From Phragmitibacter flavus (GTDB lineage Bacteria > Verrucomicrobiota > Verrucomicrobiia > Verrucomicrobiales > Verrucomicrobiaceae), in NCBI RefSeq assembly GCF_005780165.1, contig NZ_VAUV01000003.1, positions 349,900 through 413,899 on the forward strand: a DNA stretch of 64,000 bases, given 5' to 3'. The first letter of the stretch is position 1. Every line of letters starts with the position of its first letter. Below the pieces are notes generated by a model. That model made no database searches. It saw only the letters and a program-made list of their open reading frames with translations, and had not been told where the DNA came from. The position numbers and the translations under genes are program-made. Below, one piece after another: positions 31,451 to 40,678 of this stretch.

Positions 31451-33454
31451 CTAGTAATCCTTCCCGCCCTCCGGCCTCTCCCTGCGCATCAAATACTGCA
31501 CCGAATTCTGATCATCTGCGTAGTTGCGCAACTGCGACCGCGCCTCTTGCGGGGAGAAACCCGTCTCCTCATTGCGTTTGGCGTCCGCCATCTCGCCCTC
31601 CCCCTGTTTTTGACCCTGCTGCTCTCCCCCCTCGCCGCCTTCACCAGCACTGACCTGACCATCAGGCACCTCCTGCCCTTCCTCCTGCATCGCATCCTGC
31701 CCTTTTGATTCACGCTCTTCATCCCCCTCACCACCACCCTGTCCTGGCGGTTGACCTTCCCCTTCACCCTCGCCTTCTCCTTCCCCCTCGCCATTGCCTT
31801 TCTGCTTCTGATCACCCTCTTCCCCTTTTTCCTTCTTCTCTTGCTCGCGTTTCTTCTTCTCCTCTTCCGCCTGCTTCTTAAGCTTCTCCAACTGGTCCTT
31901 CACAAAGTCATAATTCTCGTGCGTCTCCCTATTCTCCGGCTCGCGCTGCAATGCGGTCCCCAGATGCGCCAGCGCATCCTCCCAGTCCCGCAGCGTTCTT
32001 ACAATCGCCTCGTCAGCCTGATCCTGTTTTCTCTCTTGCAGCATCTTCGTCGCCACTTCCCGCTCCTTCTTGCCCTTCTCGAAAAGCACATTCCCCAGCG
32101 CGCGCAGCGATTTCACCTGCAAATCCCCACGCCTCGATTGCAGCGAACGACTGAACGCCCGCACCGCCTTGTCCTCCTCCCCCAACATCATCTGTGATGC
32201 CCCCAAACCATACGCCAGCTCATCCTTCGGCAACCGGCTCTCCTCATCCGACAACAAATCCGCAAACCCTTCCTGCGCCTCCTTGTAATTCCCTTGGCGA
32301 AACTCTTCCTGCGCCTTCTGCACCCGCTCATCCACCGCCGCTCCCGCCGTCTGCCCCAATGCCAAAAACAACGCTACCACCGCCGCCGCGCCACGCACAT
32401 GCACCGCCGCCTGTGGATCCACCGGCAACACCGCACGCGCCCTCACCCGCTTGCGTGACGACGGCCTCATGAACAACGACAGCGCCATGCAAAAAATCCC
32501 CGCAAACAACGGCCATTGATACCGTTCCGCCTGCCGGGTCTCCTGTCTCGACCCCGCCTCGTGCGTCTCCAAATTCGCCGTCAACCGTGCCACCAGCGAC
32601 TGCGTCAAAGCCTGCGACGAAAGTCCCACATACTCCCCGCCCGTGATCTTCGCCACCTCCCTCAACATCCCCGACTCCAGTCTCGAATGCACAATGTTGC
32701 CATTGTTGTCCGTCACATAACCACTCGTATTCCCGCCATCCGGATCAGGATCAGGAATCACATCGCCATCCGTCGTCCCCACGCCCACCGGCAGAATCAA
32801 AAAATTGCGCTCCTTCGCCTCCCGAGCCGCCTCCAACGTGGCGTCATCCGTTTCCTGCCCATCCGTAAAAAGGATCATCCCATTATGCGTCGGTGCCGCC
32901 TTCTCCGTTGTCTCCAACGCCAGCTTGATCGCCGCCGCCACACTGCTTCCCCCGCGCGGAATCGTCGAGTGATCCAATGCCTGAATCGACTCAATCACCG
33001 CATCATGATCCGTCGTCAACGGAGCCTGCAAAAACGATCTGCCCGCAAATGCAATCAACCCCACCCGGTCCCCCGGCAGCTTCTCCAAAAGGTCCTGCGC
33101 CGCCAGCTTCGCCCGAGTCAACCGGTTAGGCTTCACATCCTCCGCCAGCATCGACTTCGAGGTATCAATCGCGATAAAAATGTTCCTTCCCGACTCCGTC
33201 ACCTCCCGCTCAATCACCCCATACTGCGGACGCGTCATCGCAATGATCAAAAACGCCACCGCCAGCAACTGTAGTCCAAAATGCAAACCCGACCACACCG
33301 GCGACGCCCCACCCAGCAACGACTTCCGCAAACGCTCCGACGAAGCAAACGCCTCCACCGCACGCTGAGCCCGCGCATCCGCGAAAATCTTCAGCAGCGC
33401 AATCACCGGCAGCACAAACAGCAGCCATGCATATTGAGGTTCAGCAAATGTCAT
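31451..33454 (-). CDS. batB: VWA-domain protein fused to TPR region with acidic low-complexity tail (BatB/BatC fusion)
   Basis: 667 residues. An N-terminal membrane helix pair (5-25, 55-75) is followed by a VWA domain with MIDAS motif DTSKS (about 94-98) and a conserved Thr/Asp region (ILFTDGQETDDATLE). Another helix follows near 320-360, then TPR repeats (VQKAQEEFRQGNYKEAQEGF, AYGLGASQMMLGEEDKAVRA). Residues about 505-600 are extremely rich in Glu, Gly, Lys and Gln (an EGEGEGEGEGEG run). BatB (VWA) and BatC (TPR) are separate proteins in Bacteroides; here they are one chain. MIDAS residues suggest metal-dependent partner binding. A purine-rich AAAGGATAAAGGATAAA stretch precedes the start. 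Confidence 0.85.
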   Translation of the reverse strand: MTFAEPQYAWLLFVLPVIALLKIFADARAQRAVEAFASSERLRKSLLGGASPVWSGLHFGLQLLAVAFLIIAMTRPQYGVIEREVTESGRNIFIAIDTSKSMLAEDVKPNRLTRAKLAAQDLLEKLPGDRVGLIAFAGRSFLQAPLTTDHDAVIESIQALDHSTIPRGGSSVAAAIKLALETTEKAAPTHNGMILFTDGQETDDATLEAAREAKERNFLILPVGVGTTDGDVIPDPDPDGGNTSGYVTDNNGNIVHSRLESGMLREVAKITGGEYVGLSSQALTQSLVARLTANLETHEAGSRQETRQAERYQWPLFAGIFCMALSLFMRPSSRKRVRARAVLPVDPQAAVHVRGAAAVVALFLALGQTAGAAVDERVQKAQEEFRQGNYKEAQEGFADLLSDEESRLPKDELAYGLGASQMMLGEEDKAVRAFSRSLQSRRGDLQVKSLRALGNVLFEKGKKEREVATKMLQERKQDQADEAIVRTLRDWEDALAHLGTALQREPENRETHENYDFVKDQLEKLKKQAEEEKKKREQEKKEKGEEGDQKQKGNGEGEGEGEGEGEGQPPGQGGGEGDEERESKGQDAMQEEGQEVPDGQVSAGEGGEGGEQQGQKQGEGEMADAKRNEETGFSPQEARSQLRNYADDQNSVQYLMRRERPEGGKDY

Positions 33455-33482
33455 ACTTCAAAATTTATCCTTTATCCTTTCC

Positions 33483-34502
33483 CTATGCCACCGCTGGCGA
33501 AGTCCGCCCCAGCGATTGCTTCCAAATCAAATACGCGCCCGCAAACACAATCCCTGCAAGCACAAACGGTGCAAAAACATCTTTCGTCTCCACCACCTTG
33601 CGTGCCTGGATCACCGATTTCTCCATCTCATCGATCTTCTTGAAAATCAGCTCGAGCGCACTCAGATCCTCCGCCCTGTAAAACGCCCCGTTCCCGATCT
33701 GCGCCACCTCCCGCAACGTGTCTGGATCAAACTCCTGCCGACCCGAATTAAAAACCTGCCCGTTCGGCATGCGGATCAAGTGCATCCCCGGCGTCCCAAT
33801 CGAAACCGTGTAAATCTTCACCCCCAGCGTCGCCGCCAAACGCGCCGCATCCTGCGGACTCAACTTGCCCGAATTGTTCGCCCCATCGGTCAGCACCACC
33901 ATCACCTTGGTTTTGATATCCTGCTGATCCAGCTTCTTCGCCGCCGCCGCGATTCCCGATCCGATCGCCGTCCCGTCCTCCATGATCCCCGTTTGAATCC
34001 GGTCCATGTTCTTCAACAACCACTCATGATCCAACGTCGGTGGACACGGATGATACGGCGCCCCCGCAAACGCCACGATTCCAATGCGGTCATTCGGCCG
34101 CCCCTTGATGAAATCCATCAACACCCGCTTCGCCGCCGTCAACCGGTTCACCTGCTGACCACTGATATAAAAATCCTGGATCAACATCGACAGCGACACA
34201 TCACAAGCCACCACGATCCCGATCCCGTCCGCCTTCACCTCATCATAAGACAACACCTGCTGCGGCCGCGCCATCCCCACGATCCCGCAAAACAAACTCG
34301 CAAACAACAAACTCAACGCCAAGCCGCCCGACCGACTGCGCGTCGAACTTCCCAAATCCTTCAACAACCCCAACGTCGGAAACGCCATCGCCGGTGCATC
34401 CCCCGCCCGACCACGCAACCACGCCAGCAACGGCAAAGCCAGCAGCAACAAAAGCCACCAAGGATTTGCCAGTTGGTAATCGGGAAAAAAAGGAACCTTC
34501 AT
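33483..34502 (-). CDS. batA: VWA-domain membrane protein BatA
   Basis: 339 residues. N-terminal membrane helices lie at about 12-30 and 55-75; the VWA domain follows with the MIDAS site DVSLSM (about 100-105) and VMVVLTDGANNSGKLSPQDA (about 200). A C-terminal membrane helix sits at about 310-330 (VFAPFVLAGIVFAGAYLIWK). This anchored-VWA topology is typical of BatA, encoded beside MoxR ATPases that act as chaperones for VWA proteins. Its start overlaps the upstream gene's stop by 4 bases (ATGA). Confidence 0.87.
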   Translation of the reverse strand: MKVPFFPDYQLANPWWLLLLLALPLLAWLRGRAGDAPAMAFPTLGLLKDLGSSTRSRSGGLALSLLFASLFCGIVGMARPQQVLSYDEVKADGIGIVVACDVSLSMLIQDFYISGQQVNRLTAAKRVLMDFIKGRPNDRIGIVAFAGAPYHPCPPTLDHEWLLKNMDRIQTGIMEDGTAIGSGIAAAAKKLDQQDIKTKVMVVLTDGANNSGKLSPQDAARLAATLGVKIYTVSIGTPGMHLIRMPNGQVFNSGRQEFDPDTLREVAQIGNGAFYRAEDLSALELIFKKIDEMEKSVIQARKVVETKDVFAPFVLAGIVFAGAYLIWKQSLGRTSPAVA

Positions 34503-35140
34503 GATTCTGTTAGCACTGGAACCGGCGGCGGCACCTTGGCCTCCAAAGCAACGATTGCCGACTCCACCAGTTCTTTGACATCTTCACGAGCCGAAAGTTG
34601 AGGCGCAAATGCCAGCCGGTCATGCACCTCCGCCAGCGGACCAAATCTCGACCTCACCTCCAGGCTCGTCTGCTTCGCGCCCTCCCCATACAGCTCCTCA
34701 CTCGTCCGGTAAGGCGCGGGCACCTCATACTTCAATTCCTGGAACTCCCGCAAAATCATCGACACCCGATGCGCCACCTCCCCCGGCTCAAGTTCATCCA
34801 TCTCCGCCTTCAACTTCTCCATCTTTGCCAGCGCCGTCCTCAAAGCCTCAGGCTTCTTGACCGGTCTCGGTGCCCTCTCCTTGAACAAAACCCACAACAA
34901 CAACCCCACCAAAACCAGCCCGCCCAAAATCAGCAACACCACCATCCACCACACCATCGGCTCCTTGATCGGCGGCAACTCGGTAATCAATTCCGGATGC
35001 GGATACTCTTCCTCCTTTGGCTGTCCACTTCCCGGTCCCATCGGCATCTGCGCCAAGGCAAAACTCATCCCCCCCGTCATCATCAACAGGATCATCAACC
35101 ACCAACATGAAAAACGACTCTTCATCAAAGGCATCAACAT
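34499..35140 (-). CDS. DUF4381-like membrane protein of the Bat operon
   Basis: 213 residues from the ATG at 35140, which overlaps the DUF58 stop as TGATG. The in-frame extension to 35350 is inside the DUF58 gene and discarded. It has an N-terminal signal (SCWWLMILLMMTGGMSFALA), a short Pro-rich linker, a strong membrane helix (MVVLLILGGLVLVGLLLWVL), a basic segment and a C-terminal cytoplasmic helical domain (TALAKMEKLKAEMDELEPGE). Position and topology fit the DUF4381-type proteins of MoxR-DUF58-VWA operons. Identification is mainly by context. Confidence 0.72.
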   Translation of the reverse strand: MLMPLMKSRFSCWWLMILLMMTGGMSFALAQMPMGPGSGQPKEEEYPHPELITELPPIKEPMVWWMVVLLILGGLVLVGLLLWVLFKERAPRPVKKPEALRTALAKMEKLKAEMDELEPGEVAHRVSMILREFQELKYEVPAPYRTSEELYGEGAKQTSLEVRSRFGPLAEVHDRLAFAPQLSAREDVKELVESAIVALEAKVPPPVPVLTES

Positions 35141-36072
35141 CAACGACGTTTCCTTGACCTGAAATAACTCCGCAAAGCCGGAAGGTAATCCGTGTCCGTG
35201 CGGATCGACACATGCTCCACCTTGTTGCGACGCAGCGTGCCCACCAGCATCTCCTGCATGTCCCGCACCCGCTTCGCATACACCGACCTCACCCCCGGTG
35301 CCGAGGTATTCACAATCATTTGCCGACCCGTTTCCGGATCTTCCAAACACACCCGACCCACATCCGGCAGCGTCAACTCGCGCGGATCCACCAACTGCAC
35401 CGCCACCACATCATGCTTCGCCCCCACCGCCCGCAACGCCTTCTCCCATGACGGCGGCTGAACCGCATCGCCACTCATCACATTCTGCGTCAGAAAATCC
35501 GAAATCACAAACACCAGCGCCCGATGCGGAATGCGGTTCACCGCCAGATCCAATGCCGGTTCAATCGCCGTCTTCCGGCTCCTCGGCGCATAATTCAAAA
35601 TCTCCCGCACAATCCGCAACGCCTGCGCCGAACCTTTCCTCGCGGGCAGATAAAACTCCACCTCATCCGAAAACATCGCCAGCCCCACCTTGTCCTGATT
35701 CTGCTGCGCACTGAAAGCAAACACCGCCGCAATCTCCGCCGCCCGCTCCCGCTTGCTGTCATCCCCGCTGCCATAATCGCCCGATGAACTCACATCCACC
35801 AACAGCAGCACCGTCATTTCCCGCTCCTCCACATACTTGCGCACAAACGGCTCATTCATCCGCGCCGTCACATTCCAGTCGATGAACCGCACATCATCCC
35901 CGGGCTGATACTCACGAAAATCATCAAACTCAATCCCCTGGCCCTTGAACCGGCTGTGATACTGCCCACCCAACGTCTCCTTCACCAACCCCCGCGTGAT
36001 CAACTCAATCCGCCGCACCCTTTTCAGGATTCGCGTGATCGAATCTTCATTGGAGGGTTTTGCGCTGGCCAT
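35140..36072 (-). CDS. DUF58-domain protein of the MoxR/Bat operon
   Basis: 310 residues from the ATG at 36072; the frame extends to 36168 but that part overlaps moxR. The sequence shows the DUF58 hallmark GIEFDDFREYQPGDDVRFID near residues 47-66, then WNVTARMNEPFVRKYVEERE and a degenerate VWA-like core (VLLLVDVSSSGDYGSGDD, LVFVISDFL). DUF58 proteins are cytoplasmic partners of MoxR and VWA proteins; the exact activity is unknown. The stop overlaps the next gene's start. Confidence 0.87.
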   Translation of the reverse strand: MASAKPSNEDSITRILKRVRRIELITRGLVKETLGGQYHSRFKGQGIEFDDFREYQPGDDVRFIDWNVTARMNEPFVRKYVEEREMTVLLLVDVSSSGDYGSGDDSKRERAAEIAAVFAFSAQQNQDKVGLAMFSDEVEFYLPARKGSAQALRIVREILNYAPRSRKTAIEPALDLAVNRIPHRALVFVISDFLTQNVMSGDAVQPPSWEKALRAVGAKHDVVAVQLVDPRELTLPDVGRVCLEDPETGRQMIVNTSAPGVRSVYAKRVRDMQEMLVGTLRRNKVEHVSIRTDTDYLPALRSYFRSRKRR

Positions 36073-36130
36073 TTCGAATCGTAAATCTCTAACCTTAAAT
36101 CCTAATCTTAAATCAGCCGACCCCGTCGGC
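36073..36130 (-). other. Intercistronic hairpin and GATTTAAG-type repeats between moxR and DUF58 gene
   Basis: The 58-base gap begins with a perfect 7-bp hairpin (36115-36121 with 36125-36131, loop of three bases) that abuts the moxR stop codon. It is followed on the minus strand by short direct repeats of GATTTAAG/GATTAGGATTTAAGG. There is no U-tract, so it looks more like a processing or stability element than a full terminator. Confidence 0.4.
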
Positions 36131-37141
36131 TCAAGGCACCTCCACCTTGTCCAGCAACTGCTCCACAATGTCCTCCGTCGTCACCCCTTCCGCCTCTGCC
36201 TCGTAGCTCAATAGAATACGATGCCGGAGAATGTCCGGAGCCAGCGACTTCACATCATACGGAATCACATAATCCCGGCTCTGCAAAAACGCGTTCGCCT
36301 TCGCCGCCAGCGCCAGGTTGATCGTCCCACGAGGCGAAGCCCCACAGCGAATCAAGTTCTTCAAATGCGGCGCGATCCGCTCCGGATGACGCGTCGCCTG
36401 GATGATCGACACAATGTAATCCTTCACCTTGTCATCCAGATGAATCCCGTTCACCAGCGCCCGGCTTGAAGCAATCTGCGTGATCTGCATCACCGGCTCC
36501 ACATCCAGCTTTGGCTTCGAAGTCGCCATCCGCTCCAGCACTTCACGCTCCTCCTCCGGCGTCGGATAATCCACCTTCACCTTCAACAAAAAGCGGTCCA
36601 GCTGCGCCTCCGGCAACGTGTAGGTTCCCTCCTGATCAATCGGGTTCTGCGTCGCCATCACCATGAACGGATTCGGCAGCGTATACGTCGTCTCCCCGAT
36701 GGTCACCTGACGCTCCTGCATCGCCTCCAGCAACGCACTCTGCACCTTCGCCGGAGCCCGGTTGATCTCGTCCGCGAGCACCAGGTTCGCAAAAATCGGG
36801 CCCAACCGCGGCGAGAAATTCCCCTCACGCGGATTGTAAATCATCGTCCCCACCACGTCCGCCGGCAACAAATCCGGCGTGAACTGAATCCGCTGAAACC
36901 GTCCATGCAAACACGCCGCCAAAGTGCGCACCGTCAAGGTCTTCGCCAAACCCGGCACCCCTTCCAGCAACACATGCCCGTTGGTCAGCAGCGCAATCAG
37001 CATCCGGTCCACCAACTGATTCTGTCCCACCAGCACCCTCGCGATCTCCGCCCTCAACGGTTCCACCCATGACGAGGCAGCTTCAATTTGTTGAGAAGTG
37101 ACAGCAGGTGTCCCGGGAGAAGTCGTTTCGGCAGTATCCAT
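36131..37141 (-). CDS. moxR: MoxR-family AAA+ ATPase
   Basis: 336 residues. Walker A at about 60-68 (EGVPGLAKT), Walker B with sensor region LADEINRAPAKVQSAL, sensor 1 VMATQNPIDQEGTY and the C-terminal lid with sensor 2 arginine region (IRCGASPRGTINLALAAKAN). It is the AAA_3 (MoxR) family: cytoplasmic ATPase that remodels VWA-domain partners. It is the first gene of the leftward moxR-DUF58-DUF4381-batA-batB/C-batD-batE run, which it probably serves. Confidence 0.93.
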   Translation of the reverse strand: MDTAETTSPGTPAVTSQQIEAASSWVEPLRAEIARVLVGQNQLVDRMLIALLTNGHVLLEGVPGLAKTLTVRTLAACLHGRFQRIQFTPDLLPADVVGTMIYNPREGNFSPRLGPIFANLVLADEINRAPAKVQSALLEAMQERQVTIGETTYTLPNPFMVMATQNPIDQEGTYTLPEAQLDRFLLKVKVDYPTPEEEREVLERMATSKPKLDVEPVMQITQIASSRALVNGIHLDDKVKDYIVSIIQATRHPERIAPHLKNLIRCGASPRGTINLALAAKANAFLQSRDYVIPYDVKSLAPDILRHRILLSYEAEAEGVTTEDIVEQLLDKVEVP

Positions 37142-37200
37142 GTGGCAAAGTTCAGCCTACAAAGACAACGCGCACTACGCGAGCGTTTGATAAGAAAAAA

Positions 37201-38574
37201 TCACGGCGCCACGATTTCCTCATCCGCCAGCGCCCGCGTCGACAAAGCCCGCTGCCAGACATAACGCTGAAACAGCACCTTTAACGCCGCCGTCATTGGC
37301 ACCGCCAGGATCGCCCCCAACAAACCACCCATGATCAGCGACCACGCAAACACCGAGAAAATGACCGTCATCGGATGCAGCCCCACGCTTTCCCCCACGA
37401 TCTTCGGCGTGATCACCAACCCGTCAATTTGCTGCACCACAATGAAAATGATCGTCACCACCAAGGGCAGCACCCACCACGGACCTGTTTCCGACACAAT
37501 CCAGCTCCCCCCCTGCAACGACGCAATCAACACCGCCGGAATCCAGCACACAATGATCCCCAAATACGGAATGATCCCCAACAAACACAGCAACAACCCG
37601 ATAAACCACCCGAACTTCACCCCGATGATCACCAACCCCAGCCCCGTCGCCACGCCGTTGATGATGCTCACCACCAACTGACCCCGGAAGAACGCGATCA
37701 AATACCCATTGATCTCCCCCAGCGCACTCACCACCTCATCCTTAAACTCCGATGCCCGCAGCGGCACATAATGCGACCAGCTCTCCGCAATTTTCGGCCC
37801 CTCCGTCAGGAAATAATAAAGATACAACGGCACGATCACCATCGACAAAATAAAACCAAACACCCCGAGGAAACCACCCACACTCTTCCTCACGAACTCC
37901 CACAAATTGCGCCCCACCTGCGGCAGCGTATTGCGCAGCCATTCGCCACTCATCAAATCCTGCAACGTGTAATACTTCGCCTCATCTCCCTCCCCCGGCA
38001 GGACAAAACCAATGTCTCCCGACTGCCGCTCCTGCTCCTCAGGCGTCTTCGGCCCGTGCAACTCCACCCCATCCGGCGTCGTCTCACCCACTGGCGTCGG
38101 TGCCCCCCAATGCAGCAAATCCACCCCGTATTTCTCCCGCAGCTGCGCATTCCGATCCTGCATAAAACCCTGCACCGCCCGGCTCCCCTTCTGCAAATAT
38201 CCTTCACTCCTCACCTTGCTCTCTTGATCCACCGTCCCAAACAACGCCATGGCAAACTCGCCCGTCTGCTTCTCCACCGCGGGCACAATCAAAAACAGCA
38301 CCCCAACAAACGCCGCCGTCACCGATAAAAAAACCGACAGCACTGCATACTGACGTTTCATCTTCCACTGCACCAACTTCGCCACCACCGGCTCCAGCAG
38401 ATAAGCCAGCACCCCCGCCACCGCGAAAGGAATCAGAATCGGCTGAAGAAACGCAATCACCCGCGTCCCCATGTAAATAAACCCCACCAGCAGCACCCCC
38501 AGCACCGTGATCGACAGCGCCGTGATGGCCGTCCACAACGTTGATCGCTGAAACGTGCTTGGGATCTTCTTCAT
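37201..38574 (-). CDS. AI-2E/PerM-family transporter
   Basis: 457 residues with about seven to eight membrane helices. N-terminal helices lie at 15-45 and 60-85, and the C-terminal bundle carries the family signature region (IPYLGIIVCWIPAVLIASLQ, QQIDGLVITPKIVGESVGLH, HPMTVIFSVFAW). A long soluble insert (about 100-215, Pro/Glu-rich with GETTPDGVELHGPKTPEEQE) between the early helices makes it larger than the usual 340-370 residues. Family members export autoinducer-2 or act as Na+/H+ antiporters, so the substrate is not predicted. It is 59 bases upstream of moxR's start, with no obvious link. Confidence 0.85.
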   Translation of the reverse strand: MKKIPSTFQRSTLWTAITALSITVLGVLLVGFIYMGTRVIAFLQPILIPFAVAGVLAYLLEPVVAKLVQWKMKRQYAVLSVFLSVTAAFVGVLFLIVPAVEKQTGEFAMALFGTVDQESKVRSEGYLQKGSRAVQGFMQDRNAQLREKYGVDLLHWGAPTPVGETTPDGVELHGPKTPEEQERQSGDIGFVLPGEGDEAKYYTLQDLMSGEWLRNTLPQVGRNLWEFVRKSVGGFLGVFGFILSMVIVPLYLYYFLTEGPKIAESWSHYVPLRASEFKDEVVSALGEINGYLIAFFRGQLVVSIINGVATGLGLVIIGVKFGWFIGLLLCLLGIIPYLGIIVCWIPAVLIASLQGGSWIVSETGPWWVLPLVVTIIFIVVQQIDGLVITPKIVGESVGLHPMTVIFSVFAWSLIMGGLLGAILAVPMTAALKVLFQRYVWQRALSTRALADEEIVAP

Positions 38575-38713
38575 CGTGCCACGATGCTACCCAACCCATC
38601 GACCAACACAAGCAGAAGCTTTGTCACCCCTCCCCAAGGAGAGGCGATCTCCAGATCGCCTTCCCATCATCCCCAGCCGAAAACCAAGACCCAATGTCCT
38701 AACCCTCACCCCA
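38575..38713. other. Intergenic region without features
   Basis: 139 bases between two leftward genes. It contains a near-palindrome GGAGAGGCGATCTCCAGATC at about 38638-38657 (GGAGA/TCTCC) but no U-tract. Nothing else is supported. Confidence 0.3.
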
Positions 38714-39961
38714 TCAGTGCTTCACATCTTTCGGCACATCCAGCTCCTTCGGCGGCCAGAACGCCACCGCCAGCAACAACGCCGCGCCCAACGCGAAACC
38801 TGTCGGCCACAAAAACAACGTCCGGTAATCCACCACGCCGTCCACCGTCAACTTGGCCTGCAACGGAATGAAAAACCACTTCGCCGCCAGATCGCCAATC
38901 CCCAACACCAGCAGATTGAACAATCCCTGCGCACTCGACCGCACATCCTTCGGAAACGCCGCATCAATAAAGATATACAGCGTCGCAAAGAAAAACGCAT
39001 AACAAATCCCGTGCAACGCCTGCACCAAAATCAGCATTTCCATGCTGTTTGGCATGAACGCAAACACCGCAAACCGCGCCGCATGCCCGAGAATCCCAAT
39101 GATCATCGTCACCTTCCACCCCATCTTCCCAAGACACCACCCGAGCATCAGCATGGTCACAATTTCCGCAATCTGACCAATGCTCATCACCGGCATGATC
39201 CACTTGTCCGGAATTCCCACATTTCTCAAAAACCCGTCCGCCACCAGGAAGTAACCATTGTGAATCGTCGAATCGATGAACGTCACGATAAACAACACCA
39301 GCAAAAACGGCAGCGCCAGAAACTTGCCCGCCCGCAACCAGGCAAACCCTCCCTCAGCATCACCCTCGACCGCCTTGCGTGGCGGTGTATGAGGCAGCGT
39401 TAGACAAAACGCCGCCAGCAACAACGACGCGCCGCCGCTCACCAAAAAGATGCTGTTCCTAGCCATGATCGCATCCATCCCCTCCTTCGTTCCGAGAATG
39501 AAATAAAACGGCCACGCCGCCAAAATCCAACCGACCGTCCCCCCCATCCGCACGAGACCAAACTCCTTCGTTGGATTCCTCAAATTCGCAAACGCCAGCG
39601 AATTCGCCACCGAGATCGTCGGCACATACAACAGTGAATGAATCAGCATCAGCGCAAAAAACAGCGGGAACGACGTCACCCAATACAACGACAGAATCGC
39701 AATCCCGCCCACCAGATGACTGAACGCCATGAACCGTTCCGCCGAGAAATTCCGATCCGCGAACTGATTGCTAAAAAAGATCCCCACCACCGACGCAATC
39801 GCAAACGCCGTCCCCACCCAGGCCCGTTGCTCGCCCGTAAAACCCAATCCCTGTTCCATATACCCCCAGATCAGCGGCAGCCACGCCCCCCAGATAAACA
39901 ACTCCAAAACCATCATCAAAAACAGCTTGTTGCGATGCGGAGAAACAGATGAAGTGCTCAT
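38714..39961 (-). CDS. MFS transporter of the nucleoside:H+ symporter family
   Basis: 415 residues and about 12 membrane helices. The N-terminus (LFLMMVLELFIWGAWLPLIW) and the RMGGTVGWILAAWPFYF segment match the nucleoside:H+ symporter (NupG/XapB-like) branch of the MFS. A cytoplasmic loop after helix 6 carries PRKAVEGDAEGGFAW. A role in nucleoside or related-solute uptake is inferred; this branch is widespread in Verrucomicrobiota and Planctomycetota where substrates are largely untested. It is divergent from the orphan gene at 40165. Confidence 0.83.
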   Translation of the reverse strand: MSTSSVSPHRNKLFLMMVLELFIWGAWLPLIWGYMEQGLGFTGEQRAWVGTAFAIASVVGIFFSNQFADRNFSAERFMAFSHLVGGIAILSLYWVTSFPLFFALMLIHSLLYVPTISVANSLAFANLRNPTKEFGLVRMGGTVGWILAAWPFYFILGTKEGMDAIMARNSIFLVSGGASLLLAAFCLTLPHTPPRKAVEGDAEGGFAWLRAGKFLALPFLLVLFIVTFIDSTIHNGYFLVADGFLRNVGIPDKWIMPVMSIGQIAEIVTMLMLGWCLGKMGWKVTMIIGILGHAARFAVFAFMPNSMEMLILVQALHGICYAFFFATLYIFIDAAFPKDVRSSAQGLFNLLVLGIGDLAAKWFFIPLQAKLTVDGVVDYRTLFLWPTGFALGAALLLAVAFWPPKELDVPKDVKH

Positions 39962-40164
39962 AAAATCAATACAGCCAGCGCGGCAGGTCCCGCATTATGC
40001 AAAACCAACCCCACGAGGAAACCCCTTTTTTCATTCCCACCCCGTTCCAGTCGAAAAACATCCAACAAAGAGGGATTTTCGTTCAGCAGATTTGCCCCTT
40101 TTGAAAATTTCGTGCTTACACAACTCTGATCTGTTACCCTAGGCCTCACCTCATTGCGTCCACC

Positions 40165-40575
40165 ATGAAACTTTCCAGCATCCTCTTTGGCGACCTTGCG
40201 GATCTCTATCAAGACTCACGCATTGAAGATGCTCACCAAAACTCCCAAGTTGCCGCATCATCCGCCACCATCAACAGAGTCCAACTGGCGCAGCTTACCG
40301 ACGCCATTGAAAAGAAATTCAGCGACCTTGAAAAGCAGAACGCCGTCGTCAGCTTGCTGCTCCTCAAGCTCTTCAACCTCCTGTTAAAAGAACATCCGCA
40401 AAAAGCGGCAACCATCCAGTCGGAGATTCAAGCAGCCCTGAGCATCAAACCCTCTACAGACGCCACCAATCTGTTGCGCAGATCTTTGCAACTTCCAGAG
40501 GTTCCAAAGCCCACCAATCGGGTGCACAAAAAGCCCCAGATGAAACCGTCGCCCCGTCCTCGATCTCAATCTTAA
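40165..40575 (+). CDS. Hypothetical soluble protein
   Basis: 136 residues with an N-terminal SILFGDLADLYQDSRIEDAH segment and a central helical region (LTDAIEKKFSDLEKQNAVVS) likely to form a coiled coil. The C-terminal 40 residues are Pro/Lys/Arg-rich (KPTNRVHKKPQMKPSPRPRS). No signal, membrane helix or recognised family. It precedes the zinc-finger gene in the same orientation by about 100 bases. Both genes appear less GC-rich than the surroundings, suggestive of lineage-specific or acquired DNA; that is only an impression. Confidence 0.6.
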   Translation: MKLSSILFGDLADLYQDSRIEDAHQNSQVAASSATINRVQLAQLTDAIEKKFSDLEKQNAVVSLLLLKLFNLLLKEHPQKAATIQSEIQAALSIKPSTDATNLLRRSLQLPEVPKPTNRVHKKPQMKPSPRPRSQS

Positions 40576-40678
40576 AGACAAACTAAACCTATCCAGCCTC
40601 CTTTTTTGTCTCCCACCAATTGTGGTTAAATCAAAGGAGCTGCAGCCGAACGACTTCAGCATCGAACTACCATTGATC

